Source: Mariprofundaceae bacterium (GTDB lineage Bacteria > Pseudomonadota > Zetaproteobacteria > Mariprofundales > J009). From it: a stretch of DNA of 20,144 nt. The position numbers and the translations under genes are program-made. This document shows positions 1 through 7,347 of the stretch, one piece after another. The stretch covers positions 1-20,144 of the forward strand of contig WFMN01000003.1 in the NCBI GenBank assembly GCA_015489095.1, in the 5' to 3' direction. Numbering within the stretch: position 1 is the stretch's first letter; each line of letters begins with the position of its first letter. A model generated the notes under the pieces. It was not told the DNA's origin and ran no database searches. It worked only from the letters and a program-made list of their open reading frames with translations.

Positions 1-743
1 ATGAGGGCGCGGTGGTGATCGTCAAACACGTCAACCCCTGCGGGGTGGCGGTGGGCAGCGATCAGGCCGCCACCTACGAACGGGCGCGGGCGGCCGATTC
101 GGTGTCGGCGTTCGGCGGCATCGCCGCCTTCAACCGCCCGCTCACCGGCGCGACCGCCAAGCTGATCGCCGAAACCTTCATGGAGGTGGTGATCGCCCCC
201 GGTTTCGACGCCGAGGCGCGCGAGGTGCTGGCGGCACGCAAAAACCTGCGTCTCTTGCTGGCGCCCAACGCCGATCGGGTCAGCGGCGGATGGGAGTTCA
301 AGCGTGTCAACGGCGGCCTGCTGGTGCAGGAGCGCGACACCCACCAACTCAAACGCAAACAGTGCAAGGTGGTCACCAAGCGCGCCCCCACCGATGCCGA
401 ATGGCGCGACATGACCTTTGCCTGGATCGTGGCCAAGCATGTGAAATCGAACGCGATTGTCTTCACCAAGGATGGGGTCACCCTCGGTGTCGGCGCGGGA
501 CAGATGAATCGCGTCAACTCCACCCGTATCGCCGCCCACCACGGTGGCGAGGCGATCGCAGGCTCGGCGGTGGCCTCCGATGCCTTCTTCCCCTTCCGCG
601 ACGGGGTGGATGCATTGGCAGAGGCCGGAGCAACCGCGGTCATCCAGCCCGGTGGCTCGATCCGTGACGACGAGGTGATCGCGGCGGCGGACGAACACGG
701 CCTCGCCATGATCTTCACCGGCGTTCGCCATTTCCGCCACTGA
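1..743 (+). CDS. purH: Bifunctional AICAR transformylase/IMP cyclohydrolase PurH, 3' part only
   Basis: PurH carries out the last two steps of purine synthesis: formylation of AICAR from 10-formyl-tetrahydrofolate, then ring closure to IMP, in the cytoplasm. The reading frame is open at the left edge, with its first full codon at base 3, so only about 246 C-terminal residues are present; the family is usually about 520 aa. What is left is most of the transformylase domain. The active-site Lys-His lies in the motif IVKHVNPCG at the very start. GVGAGQMNRVNSTRIA, ASDAFFPFRDG, VIQPGGSIRDDEV and the terminal RHFRH are all classic PurH signatures. A GTG at base 12 is internal and is not the real start. 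The TGA stop is 13 bases before the chosen tsaB start. Confidence 0.96.
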   Translation, partial: EGAVVIVKHVNPCGVAVGSDQAATYERARAADSVSAFGGIAAFNRPLTGATAKLIAETFMEVVIAPGFDAEAREVLAARKNLRLLLAPNADRVSGGWEFKRVNGGLLVQERDTHQLKRKQCKVVTKRAPTDAEWRDMTFAWIVAKHVKSNAIVFTKDGVTLGVGAGQMNRVNSTRIAAHHGGEAIAGSAVASDAFFPFRDGVDALAEAGATAVIQPGGSIRDDEVIAAADEHGLAMIFTGVRHFRH

Positions 744-756
744 TCGTTCTGGTACT

Positions 757-1389
757 CTGAACGCGACGATTCTCGCCGTCGATGCGGCACAAGGGGTGGG
801 CGTTGCCTGCCTCCACCACCGGGGGGATTGCCTGCTTGCCGAACAGGTCGCCGACCGCCCCCACTCGCAAACCCTGTTGCCGCAGTGGGAGGCGCTGCTG
901 GCGCAGGCCGGTATCGACTGGCGGCAGATCGACGGCTTTGCGGTCGGGACAGGGCCGGGATCGTTCACCGGCGTGCGCGTGGTGGCCGCCACCATCAACG
1001 GGCTCAACAGTGTGTTGCAACAGCCAATCCATCCACTGGACTCCCTGGCGATCACCGCGCTACAGAGTGGACACCCTGACCCGATCTGGGTGGTAGAAGA
1101 TGCCCGCGCCGATGAGCTGTTTATCGGCAGCTACCAATCGGGCACGGCCATCGTTGCCCCCATGCTGATCAAGCGGAGCCGGTTGACCAACCACATCGGC
1201 GCCCTCCCCGTGGTCAGCACGCTACCCCGACCGGAAGCGATCGACACCGAGTGGATCACCCCCGATCCCGCCGCCCGCACCCAGGCGCTGGCGGCGCTGA
1301 GCCGACCCCTTAGGCTGTCGCCCGATCTGCCGCGCGCCATCCACCCGCAATACCTGCAACCCACCCAGGCGGAACGCTCCCCCGGATAA
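757..1389 (+). CDS. tsaB: tRNA t6A37 threonylcarbamoyltransferase complex subunit TsaB (start uncertain)
   Basis: TsaB is the non-catalytic partner of TsaD in the complex that makes N6-threonylcarbamoyladenosine at position 37 of ANN-reading tRNAs. The family motif GTGPGSFTGVRVVAA is present, as is EDARADELFIGSY, matching the usual DAR-x-GEVY element. The first ATG/GTG/TTG in frame is GTG at 796, but starting there removes the first beta strand. The in-frame codons just upstream read T-I-L-A-V-D-A-A-Q, which is the conserved TsaB N-terminus. Back to the in-frame stop at 709-711 there is no ATG, GTG or TTG, only CTG at 757 and ATT at 769. I chose CTG 757 (210 aa) on family grounds; GTG 796 (197 aa) is the formal alternative. 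No clear Shine-Dalgarno precedes any candidate, so coupling to purH, which stops at 743, is likely. Identity is secure; the start is not. Confidence 0.88.
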   Translation: MNATILAVDAAQGVGVACLHHRGDCLLAEQVADRPHSQTLLPQWEALLAQAGIDWRQIDGFAVGTGPGSFTGVRVVAATINGLNSVLQQPIHPLDSLAITALQSGHPDPIWVVEDARADELFIGSYQSGTAIVAPMLIKRSRLTNHIGALPVVSTLPRPEAIDTEWITPDPAARTQALAALSRPLRLSPDLPRAIHPQYLQPTQAERSPG

Positions 1390-1396
1390 CATCAGA

Positions 1397-1436
1397 CCCA
1401 TCGCAAAAAGTCCGTCCGTGGACTTTTTGCGATGGG
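1397..1436. terminator. Perfect 17-bp inverted repeat, probable bidirectional terminator or repetitive palindrome
   Basis: Arms at 1397-1413 and 1420-1436 are perfectly complementary around a 6-base loop (GTCCGT). The core is A5-GTCC-loop-GGAC-T5, the usual shape of a bidirectional intrinsic terminator. It sits 7 bases after the tsaB stop and about 106 bases before the pyruvate carboxylase genes. The stem continues 8 bp beyond the T-run (GCGATGGG), which a simple terminator does not need. It may therefore belong to a dispersed palindromic repeat family. Confidence 0.7.
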
Positions 1437-1542
1437 CTCAACATCAAGATCCGTTGAAAAAAGCAGCCCTCCGGCTACCATCCACCCTCCGCCGGTTCGC
1501 CCCATGGTGGCGGGAAACTGAATTGTCGCTGGAGGAACCCTT
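1437..1542 (+). promoter_or_regulatory. Intergenic leader of the pyruvate carboxylase genes, with weak promoter candidate and RBS
   Basis: This stretch contains no gene. A weak sigma-70-like pair is visible: TTGAAA at 1454-1459 and TACCAT at 1476-1481, 16 bases apart. Short complementary pieces (CCACC 1482-1486 with GGTGG 1506-1510) could fold, but I recognise no riboswitch. The clear element is the Shine-Dalgarno GGAGGA at 1531-1536, six bases before the TTG at 1543, which decides the start of the biotin carboxylase gene. Confidence 0.4.
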
Positions 1543-2961
1543 TTGTTTACACGCATTCTGATCGCCAATCGGGGCGAATGTGCCATCCGCATTCAGCGAT
1601 CCTGCCGCGAACTCGGCATCGACACCGTGGCCATCTTCTCCGAGGCGGACAGCCACGCGCTGCATGTCAAAAAGGCGGATCAGGCGGTGTTGATCGGCCC
1701 CGATCCGGTCAAGAGCTACCTCAACATCCACCGGTTGATCGACATCGCCATCAAAACCGGTTGCGATGCCGTCCACCCCGGCTATGGCTTCCTCTCGGAA
1801 AACGCGGAGTTCGCCCGCAAGGTGATCGAGGCAGGGCTCACCTACATCGGCCCCAGCCCCGACGCCATCGACAACATGGGCAACAAAACCAAGGCGCGCG
1901 AGGCGATGCTGGCGGCCGGCATCCCCATCATCCCCGGTTCCGACGGCGCGCTGGAAAATATCGATCAAGCACTGGATCTGGCGCACAGCATGGGTTATCC
2001 AGTGATGCTCAAGGCGGCATCCGGTGGCGGCGGGCGCGGCATCCGCCGTTGCGATTCCGATGACGAACTGCGGGAAAACTTCGTCATCACCGGGCGCGAG
2101 GCGATGGCCGCCTTCGGTAGCGATGAGCTCTTCATGGAGAAGTGCATCGTCGGCCCGCGCCACATCGAGTTTCAGGTGCTCGCCGATGCCCACGGCAACG
2201 CGGTGCACCTGTTCGAGCGCGACTGCTCCATCCAGCGCCGCAACCAGAAGCTGATTGAGCTCGCCCCCTCCAACTTTCTCGACGAAAACCAGCGCCAGAA
2301 GATGGGCGAGGTGGCGGTGGCGGCCGCCAAGGCGGTCGATTATGTCAACGCCGGCACGGTCGAGTTTCTGGTCGATTGCGACCACAACTTCTACTTCATG
2401 GAGATGAACACCCGGCTGCAGGTGGAGCACACCATCACCGAGGCGATCACCGGCATCGATATCGTCTCCGAGCAGATCCGCATCGCCAGCGGTGAGCCGC
2501 TGGGATACAGCCAGCGGGATATCAGCCATCGCGGCCATGCGATCGAGTTCCGCATCAACGCCGAAGACCCCAAAAACGGCTTCTTTCCCAACCCCGGCGT
2601 CATCACCCGCTACCACTCCGCCGGTGGCGCCGGCATCCGCATCGACGGCTGCGTCTATCCCGGCTACGAGATCCCGCCGCACTACGACTCGATGTGCGCC
2701 AAGCTCACGGTGTGGGGGCTAAGCTGGCGGCAGACCGTGCGCCGTGCGCTGCGCGCGCTCTACGAATATGACATCCGCGGCGTCAAAACCACCCTGCCCC
2801 TCTACCGTAAGATCGTTGAATCCGAAGCATTTTCGAGCGGCGACTTCGATACCGGCTTCATGGAGAACCACCCGGAGATGCTGGACTACAAGCCGTTCGA
2901 ACGCCGTGAAGATATCGCCGCCGCGGTGGCTGTCGCCATCGCCAGCCACCTCGGGCTCTAA
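1543..2961 (+). CDS. pycA: Pyruvate carboxylase subunit A (biotin carboxylase, AccC family)
   Basis: This subunit uses ATP and bicarbonate to carboxylate the biotin carried by the partner subunit encoded next. It is 472 aa and starts with TTG, supported by GGAGGA six bases upstream and by the family N-terminus FTRILIANRGE. Biotin carboxylase N-domain is about residues 1-112 and ATP-grasp about 115-325. The ATP-grasp region has the glycine loop GGGGRGIRR at 161-169, RHIEFQ at 206-211, ERDCSIQRR at 225-233 and EMNTRLQVEH at 287-296. The C-domain contains RINAEDP and PPHYDSM. All the catalytic motifs are intact. The same fold serves acetyl-CoA carboxylase AccC. The adjacent OadA/PycB-type gene and the absence of accB are why I favour two-subunit pyruvate carboxylase, feeding oxaloacetate to the TCA cycle and gluconeogenesis. 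Confidence 0.9.
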   Translation: MFTRILIANRGECAIRIQRSCRELGIDTVAIFSEADSHALHVKKADQAVLIGPDPVKSYLNIHRLIDIAIKTGCDAVHPGYGFLSENAEFARKVIEAGLTYIGPSPDAIDNMGNKTKAREAMLAAGIPIIPGSDGALENIDQALDLAHSMGYPVMLKAASGGGGRGIRRCDSDDELRENFVITGREAMAAFGSDELFMEKCIVGPRHIEFQVLADAHGNAVHLFERDCSIQRRNQKLIELAPSNFLDENQRQKMGEVAVAAAKAVDYVNAGTVEFLVDCDHNFYFMEMNTRLQVEHTITEAITGIDIVSEQIRIASGEPLGYSQRDISHRGHAIEFRINAEDPKNGFFPNPGVITRYHSAGGAGIRIDGCVYPGYEIPPHYDSMCAKLTVWGLSWRQTVRRALRALYEYDIRGVKTTLPLYRKIVESEAFSSGDFDTGFMENHPEMLDYKPFERREDIAAAVAVAIASHLGL

Positions 2962-2982
2962 ATCCATCACAAGGAAAGTATC

Positions 2983-4842
2983 ATGACCGCAACCGCTCCG
3001 AAGAAGAAACTGGCCATCACCGAGCTCGCCCTGCGCGATGGTCACCAATCGCTGCTCGCCACCCGTATGCGCCTGGATGACATGCTTCCCATCTGCGCGC
3101 AGCTGGATGCCATCGGCTACTGGTCGATCGAGGCATGGGGCGGCGCCACCTTCGACACCTGCCTGCGCTACCTCAAGGAGGGGCCGTGGATGCGGCTGCG
3201 CGAACTCAAAAAGGCGATGCCTAACACCCCGCTGCAGATGCTGCTGCGCGGCCAGAATCTGCTCGGTTACCGCCACTATGCCGACGATGTGGTGCGCAAG
3301 TTTGTCGATATGTCGGCCGCCAACGGCATCGATGTCTTCCGCGTTTTCGACGCCATGAACGATCTGCGCAATGTGCGGGTGGCGATCGAGCAGGTCAAGG
3401 CCAACGGCAAGCATGCCGAGGGCACCATCTGTTTCACCGTCAGCCCGGTGCATACGCTGGAGCGTTTCGTTGAACTGGGACGGGGGCTGGAGGATCTCGG
3501 CTGCGACTCGATCGCCATCAAGGATATGGCGGGACTGTTAACACCGGACTACACCCGCAGGCTGATCACCGAGCTAAAACAAGCGGTCTCCGTACCGCTC
3601 CACCTTCACTCCCACGCCACCGCGGGGGTGGCGGAGATGGTGCAGTGGGAGGCGGTACATGCCGGTTGCGATATCATCGACACCGCCATCTCCCCGCTGG
3701 CCGGCGGCACCTCCCACCCCGCGACCGAGGCGATGGTGGCCGCCTTCGCCGGCGGGGAGTACGACACCGGCCTCAACTTGGAAAAACTCCAAGAGATCGC
3801 CGCCTACTTCCGTGATGTGCGCAAGAAATACGCCCGTTTCGAGTCGGACTTCACCGGCGTCGATACCCGCGTGCTGATCAATCAAATCCCCGGCGGCATG
3901 ATCTCCAACCTCGCCAACCAGCTACGCGAACAGGACGCGCTCGACAAGATGGATGCCGTCCTCGACGAGATCCCCAAGGTGCGCAAGGATTTCGGCTACC
4001 CGCCGCTGGTCACCCCCACCAGCCAGATCGTTGGCACCCAGGCGGTGCTCAATGTGGTATCGGGCAAGCGCTACGCCATTATCACCAACGAAACCAAGGC
4101 CTACCTCAAAGGGATGTACGGCCAGGCGCTGGGCGAGATCAACGAAGCCGTACGCCGCCAGGCGCTGGGCGACGAAACCCCGATCACGGTACGCCCCGCC
4201 GACCTGCTGCAGCCGGAGCTCGACACCCTCACCCGCGAGATCGGAGACAAGGCCACCTCGATCGAGGATACCCTCTCCTACGCCCTCTTTCCCGCCATCG
4301 CGGTGGAGTTTTTCGAAGAGCGGGAGCGTGGCGAGTTCAAACCGGAACCGCTGGAGCCACCCGAAACCGTGGAGACGCCACCGGTGGCGAGCGGTGGCGA
4401 GCGGCTGGCGCCCACCGAGTTCAACCTCACCATCCACGGCGAGGAGTACCACATCAAGATCGAAGGCACCGGCCACGCGGGCGAGGCGGTGCGCCCGTTC
4501 TACATCAAGGTGGACAACATGCTGGAAGAGGTGATGGTGGAGACCCTGACCGAGGTCGTGCCGATGCGCGACGGCAGTATCGACACCGCGCACGCCGTCA
4601 AGGGCTCCCGTCGCCCCAAGGCCACCGGCGACAACCATGTCACCTCGCCGATGCCGGGGCGGATTACCGCCGTCCATGTCGCCGAGGGCGACAGCGTCAA
4701 CGCCGGCGATGTGGTGGTGGTGGTCGAGGCGATGAAGATGGAGAACCCGGTGCACGCGCCGGTCTCCGGTACCGTCGGCGCGATCTATGTCGCCGAAGGC
4801 GATAACATCAACCCCGACGAGTGCCTGATCGAGATCAACTAA
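2983..4842 (+). CDS. pycB: Pyruvate carboxylase subunit B (carboxyltransferase plus biotin carrier; OadA-like)
   Basis: This subunit moves the carboxyl group from biotin to pyruvate, giving oxaloacetate. It is 619 aa, with AAGGA at 2971-2975 seven bases before the ATG. The HMGL-like TIM barrel (about 10-285) shows LRDGHQSLLATRMR at 17-30, IKDMAGLL at 179-186 (lysine usually carbamylated) and metal-binding HLHSH at 207-211. A conserved PYC/OADA domain follows (GGMISNLANQL). A Pro/Glu-rich linker at about 450-475 leads to the biotinyl domain, where EAMKMEN places the biotinylated lysine at 585. The protein is also homologous to the alpha subunit of Na+-pumping oxaloacetate decarboxylase. No OadB or OadG membrane subunit is nearby, while a biotin carboxylase is directly upstream, so the pyruvate carboxylase role is preferred. 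Confidence 0.92.
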   Translation: MTATAPKKKLAITELALRDGHQSLLATRMRLDDMLPICAQLDAIGYWSIEAWGGATFDTCLRYLKEGPWMRLRELKKAMPNTPLQMLLRGQNLLGYRHYADDVVRKFVDMSAANGIDVFRVFDAMNDLRNVRVAIEQVKANGKHAEGTICFTVSPVHTLERFVELGRGLEDLGCDSIAIKDMAGLLTPDYTRRLITELKQAVSVPLHLHSHATAGVAEMVQWEAVHAGCDIIDTAISPLAGGTSHPATEAMVAAFAGGEYDTGLNLEKLQEIAAYFRDVRKKYARFESDFTGVDTRVLINQIPGGMISNLANQLREQDALDKMDAVLDEIPKVRKDFGYPPLVTPTSQIVGTQAVLNVVSGKRYAIITNETKAYLKGMYGQALGEINEAVRRQALGDETPITVRPADLLQPELDTLTREIGDKATSIEDTLSYALFPAIAVEFFEERERGEFKPEPLEPPETVETPPVASGGERLAPTEFNLTIHGEEYHIKIEGTGHAGEAVRPFYIKVDNMLEEVMVETLTEVVPMRDGSIDTAHAVKGSRRPKATGDNHVTSPMPGRITAVHVAEGDSVNAGDVVVVVEAMKMENPVHAPVSGTVGAIYVAEGDNINPDECLIEIN

Positions 4843-4846
4843 CGCC

Positions 4847-5503
4847 ATGCCCCAACCGCCCTCAGCAATCAACCGGCGCTTCATCACCTTCGAGGGCGCG
4901 GACGGCTGCGGCAAAACCACCCAACTGACAAAAACCGCGGCATTTCTCCGCGCTCGGGGATGTTCGGTGGTCACCACCCGCGAACCGGGGGACAGCACCA
5001 TCGGCGGCGAGATCCGCCGCCTGCTGCTCTCGCCCGAGGTCACCCCCACCCCCGCGTGTGAGCTGCTACTCTTTCTCGCCGACCGCGCCCAACATGTCTC
5101 CGAACGCATCCTGCCCGCCCTGCAACAGGGCTGCTGGGTGTTGTGCGACCGCTACAGCGACTCCACCGCCGTCTATCAACTGGCGGCGCGCAAGCTCGAA
5201 CGCGACCGGGAGCTGACGCCGCTGCTCACCTTCGCCGAGCAGGGGCTCACCCCCGCGCTCACCCTCTGGCTCGACCTGCCGATCGCCACCGCGCTGCACC
5301 GCATCGACGGCCGTACCGGCAGCGACCATGAGGGGCGTCTGGATCACGAAAGCGCCCGTTTTCACCAAGCGGTGCACCACGGTTTCGCCGCCCGCCAGCA
5401 ACAATACCCCGAACGGATCAAGCGCATCGACGCCACCGGCAGCGAGGAGGCGGTGCAGGAGCGCATCCAAGCCGTGCTCACGCCACTGCTAGCGCGGGAC
5501 TGA
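4847..5503 (+). CDS. tmk: Thymidylate kinase
   Basis: Tmk phosphorylates dTMP to dTDP with ATP and is essential for dTTP supply. It is 218 aa, close to the family norm. The P-loop region EGADGCGKTTQ is at 16-26, TREPG at 44-48 and DRYSDS at 101-106. A LID-like segment with RLDHESARFH follows. One departure is visible: after DRYSDS-x-x-x-YQ, the usual glycine/arginine-rich GAGRG-type segment reads LAARK. The gene begins four bases after the pycB stop without a strong Shine-Dalgarno, so translation is probably coupled. It ends in a TGATG overlap with holB, its common partner. Confidence 0.93.
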   Translation: MPQPPSAINRRFITFEGADGCGKTTQLTKTAAFLRARGCSVVTTREPGDSTIGGEIRRLLLSPEVTPTPACELLLFLADRAQHVSERILPALQQGCWVLCDRYSDSTAVYQLAARKLERDRELTPLLTFAEQGLTPALTLWLDLPIATALHRIDGRTGSDHEGRLDHESARFHQAVHHGFAARQQQYPERIKRIDATGSEEAVQERIQAVLTPLLARD

Positions 5504-6441
5504 TGGGATCACTGATGGAATCGCCCATCCTCGGCCACGCCGCACTGCGGGCACAACTGACCGCATCCGTCGGCGGAGCCAACCACCACCACGGTTGGCT
5601 GCTGCACGGCCCCGTAGGGATCGGAAAATCGCTGCTCGCTGAAGAGATGGCGATGGCATACCTCTGCCAAGGGGAGGCCACCCGCCCCTGCCGCCGGTGC
5701 CATGGCTGCCACATGATGGCCGCCGACAGCCACCCCGACGCCATGCTGCTGCAGCGCGAGGAGGGAAAGCGTGACATCCCGGTCACCAAGGTGCGTGAAC
5801 TACTGGGCTTTCTCGCCCTAACCGGCAGGGAGAGCAGGCGGCGCGTCGCCATCATCGACGATGCCGAGCGGCTGAACAAGGCGGCGGCCAACGCCCTGCT
5901 CAAGGGGTTGGAAGAGCCGGCGGAGAGTTGCCTACTGATTCTGGTCTGTAGCGACCTCGCGCGGCTGCCGCCCACCATCCGTTCGCGCTGCATGCTGCAG
6001 CAGTGCCACGCGCTTGACGACGCCACCACCCGCGCCGTGCTCCAGCGGATCGGCATCCCGGAGGCGGCGCTGGCGATGGCGACCACGCTGGCGCAGGGGC
6101 AACCGGGGCGCTGCGCCTGCCTGCTGGAGCGCGACTGGTGCCAGCGTCTGCAACGGTGGCAGCGGCTGACCGAGGATCTGGCGCGGTGCGATATCGGCGC
6201 GCTGCAACAGCTTGTCGCCGGCAAGTGGCCTCCCGCACCGCTGACGCTGGCGGTCGCCATGGTGCTGGAACAGGCGCGCCCGCTGCTCACCCGCCTCCCG
6301 TTCCCGCTGGCGGAGCGGGCGCTCGCCGTCTGCACGCAACTGGCGGAGATCCCCGCCAGAGCCGAGCGGCAAACCCTCCGCTGCGATCAGGCGTTGCTCG
6401 GGTCGATGATCGAGCTGCGGCGGCTGGTTGCGCGCGCGTAG
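5503..6441 (+). CDS. holB: DNA polymerase III delta-prime subunit
   Basis: Delta-prime is the rigid wrench subunit of the clamp loader that places the beta clamp on DNA. It is 312 aa. The AAA+ P-loop GPVGIGKS is at 36-43. A zinc module is formed by C55, C63, C66 and C69 (C-x7-C-x2-C-x2-C), as in other clamp-loader subunits. The sensor region NALLKGLEEP and the SRC motif (TIRSRCM) are clear, and the C-terminal collar part is divergent as usual. The ATG at 5503 shares one base with the tmk stop (TGATG). A second ATG at 5515, giving MESPILGH, is a possible alternative start. Confidence 0.92.
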   Translation: MGSLMESPILGHAALRAQLTASVGGANHHHGWLLHGPVGIGKSLLAEEMAMAYLCQGEATRPCRRCHGCHMMAADSHPDAMLLQREEGKRDIPVTKVRELLGFLALTGRESRRRVAIIDDAERLNKAAANALLKGLEEPAESCLLILVCSDLARLPPTIRSRCMLQQCHALDDATTRAVLQRIGIPEAALAMATTLAQGQPGRCACLLERDWCQRLQRWQRLTEDLARCDIGALQQLVAGKWPPAPLTLAVAMVLEQARPLLTRLPFPLAERALAVCTQLAEIPARAERQTLRCDQALLGSMIELRRLVARA

Positions 6442-6504
6442 TAGCCCCGCGGTGCAGAGAACGATTGATGATCACCCCACAATGCGCAATCATCGCGCCC
6501 AATC

Positions 6505-7329
6505 ATGTTTAGTATGCTAACCCTGTTTCCGATCGCCGGGATCGTCTCGCTTGCCGCCGCCTACCTGCTGTGGGCAAAACCGCTGCAACTGCCGCAACCT
6601 AGCGACGACCCGCAGCCGCTCATCGCCGGCGGGGTCGCGCTGTCGCTCGCACTCACCCTGATCGCCGCCGTCGCCAACGCCCCCAGCAGCGAGCTTGGCA
6701 TCCAGTTCACCCTCATCGAAGCCGCCGCCAGCGCCTCGTTTCTGGTGCAGATCATCTACCTGATCGGGCTGCTGCGCCACGGAACCCGTGGGCTCGGCTT
6801 GATCTTGTTGCCGGTCACCGGCGTCGCGCTGCTGCTGGTGCCACTGCTGCCGACCGGCCATCGCGGAAGCTGGCTGGAGGCAAGCTCTTGGCTGGAGGCG
6901 AGCCACCTCGTCGTCTCGATGAGCGCCTACGCGGTGATGACGCTGTCGGCGCTGCACGCGGTGATGCACCTCGTGCTCAACCGGGTGCTGAAATCGAAAC
7001 GCATCCACCCCATCACCCGCGCCATGCCCCCCTTGGCCGATATCGAGACCCATATGTTCGCGCAGGTGCGCGGCACCTTGTGGCTGCTCGGCCTCGGCAT
7101 TCTCACCGGGCTGAGCTGGCAGTGGATTGAATGGAACCATTTCGCGCTGCTGACCCACAAGGTGCTGCTCTCCATCGTCGCTTGGATCATGCTGCTGGTG
7201 ATCGAAACCGGCCACCGCCGCAACGCCTGGCGCAACCGGGTCTCCAGCTATCTGGTGATCAGCGCCTACCTGATCATGCTGCTCGCCTACTTCGGATCCC
7301 GCTTCATCATGGCCGAGCTGCACCCCTAG
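6505..7329 (+). CDS. CcsA/YpjD-family inner-membrane protein (cytochrome c assembly domain)
   Basis: This is a polytopic inner-membrane protein of 274 aa with about eight hydrophobic segments spread over the whole length. It matches the cytochrome c assembly (CcmC/CcsA) superfamily, YpjD branch. EASHLVVSMSAYAV (about 130-143) and LTHKVLLSIVAW (about 216-227) carry the conserved histidines that bind haem in relatives. In E. coli ypjD also lies next to a CorB-like gene, matching the gene that follows here. The exact role of YpjD is not settled. Just before the first conserved histidine the hexapeptide SWLEAS occurs twice in tandem. No good Shine-Dalgarno precedes the ATG at 6505, and an ATG at 6514 is also possible. 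The 63 bases before the gene hold nothing I recognise. Confidence 0.82.
   Translation: MFSMLTLFPIAGIVSLAAAYLLWAKPLQLPQPSDDPQPLIAGGVALSLALTLIAAVANAPSSELGIQFTLIEAAASASFLVQIIYLIGLLRHGTRGLGLILLPVTGVALLLVPLLPTGHRGSWLEASSWLEASHLVVSMSAYAVMTLSALHAVMHLVLNRVLKSKRIHPITRAMPPLADIETHMFAQVRGTLWLLGLGILTGLSWQWIEWNHFALLTHKVLLSIVAWIMLLVIETGHRRNAWRNRVSSYLVISAYLIMLLAYFGSRFIMAELHP
6868..6903 (+). repeat. 18-bp tandem duplication inside the YpjD-like gene
   Basis: Bases 6868-6885 and 6886-6903 are near-identical 18-mers, each encoding Ser-Trp-Leu-Glu-Ala-Ser. They keep the frame and fall in the loop directly before the conserved histidine of the cytochrome c assembly domain. Confidence 0.8.
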
Positions 7330-7347
7330 ACCCGCTTTTTCCCCTCC

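Noticed and set aside
1392..1592. Small minus-strand frame across the palindrome before pycA
   Set aside because: It runs through the inverted repeat and the pycA start, with no Shine-Dalgarno and no recognisable product.
1444..2682. Long open frame of 412 codons antisense to pycA
   Set aside because: It mirrors a fully intact biotin carboxylase. Its product is an Asp/Gly/Ala/Val-rich string typical of the complement of GC-rich coding DNA, with no recognisable motif.
2983..4842. Na+-translocating oxaloacetate decarboxylase alpha subunit
   Set aside because: The domain order fits, but no oadB or oadG gene is adjacent, while a biotin carboxylase gene lies directly upstream, favouring pyruvate carboxylase.
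3922..5109. Open frame of 395 codons antisense to pycB and tmk
   Set aside because: It spans two well-identified genes on the other strand and has no family motif.
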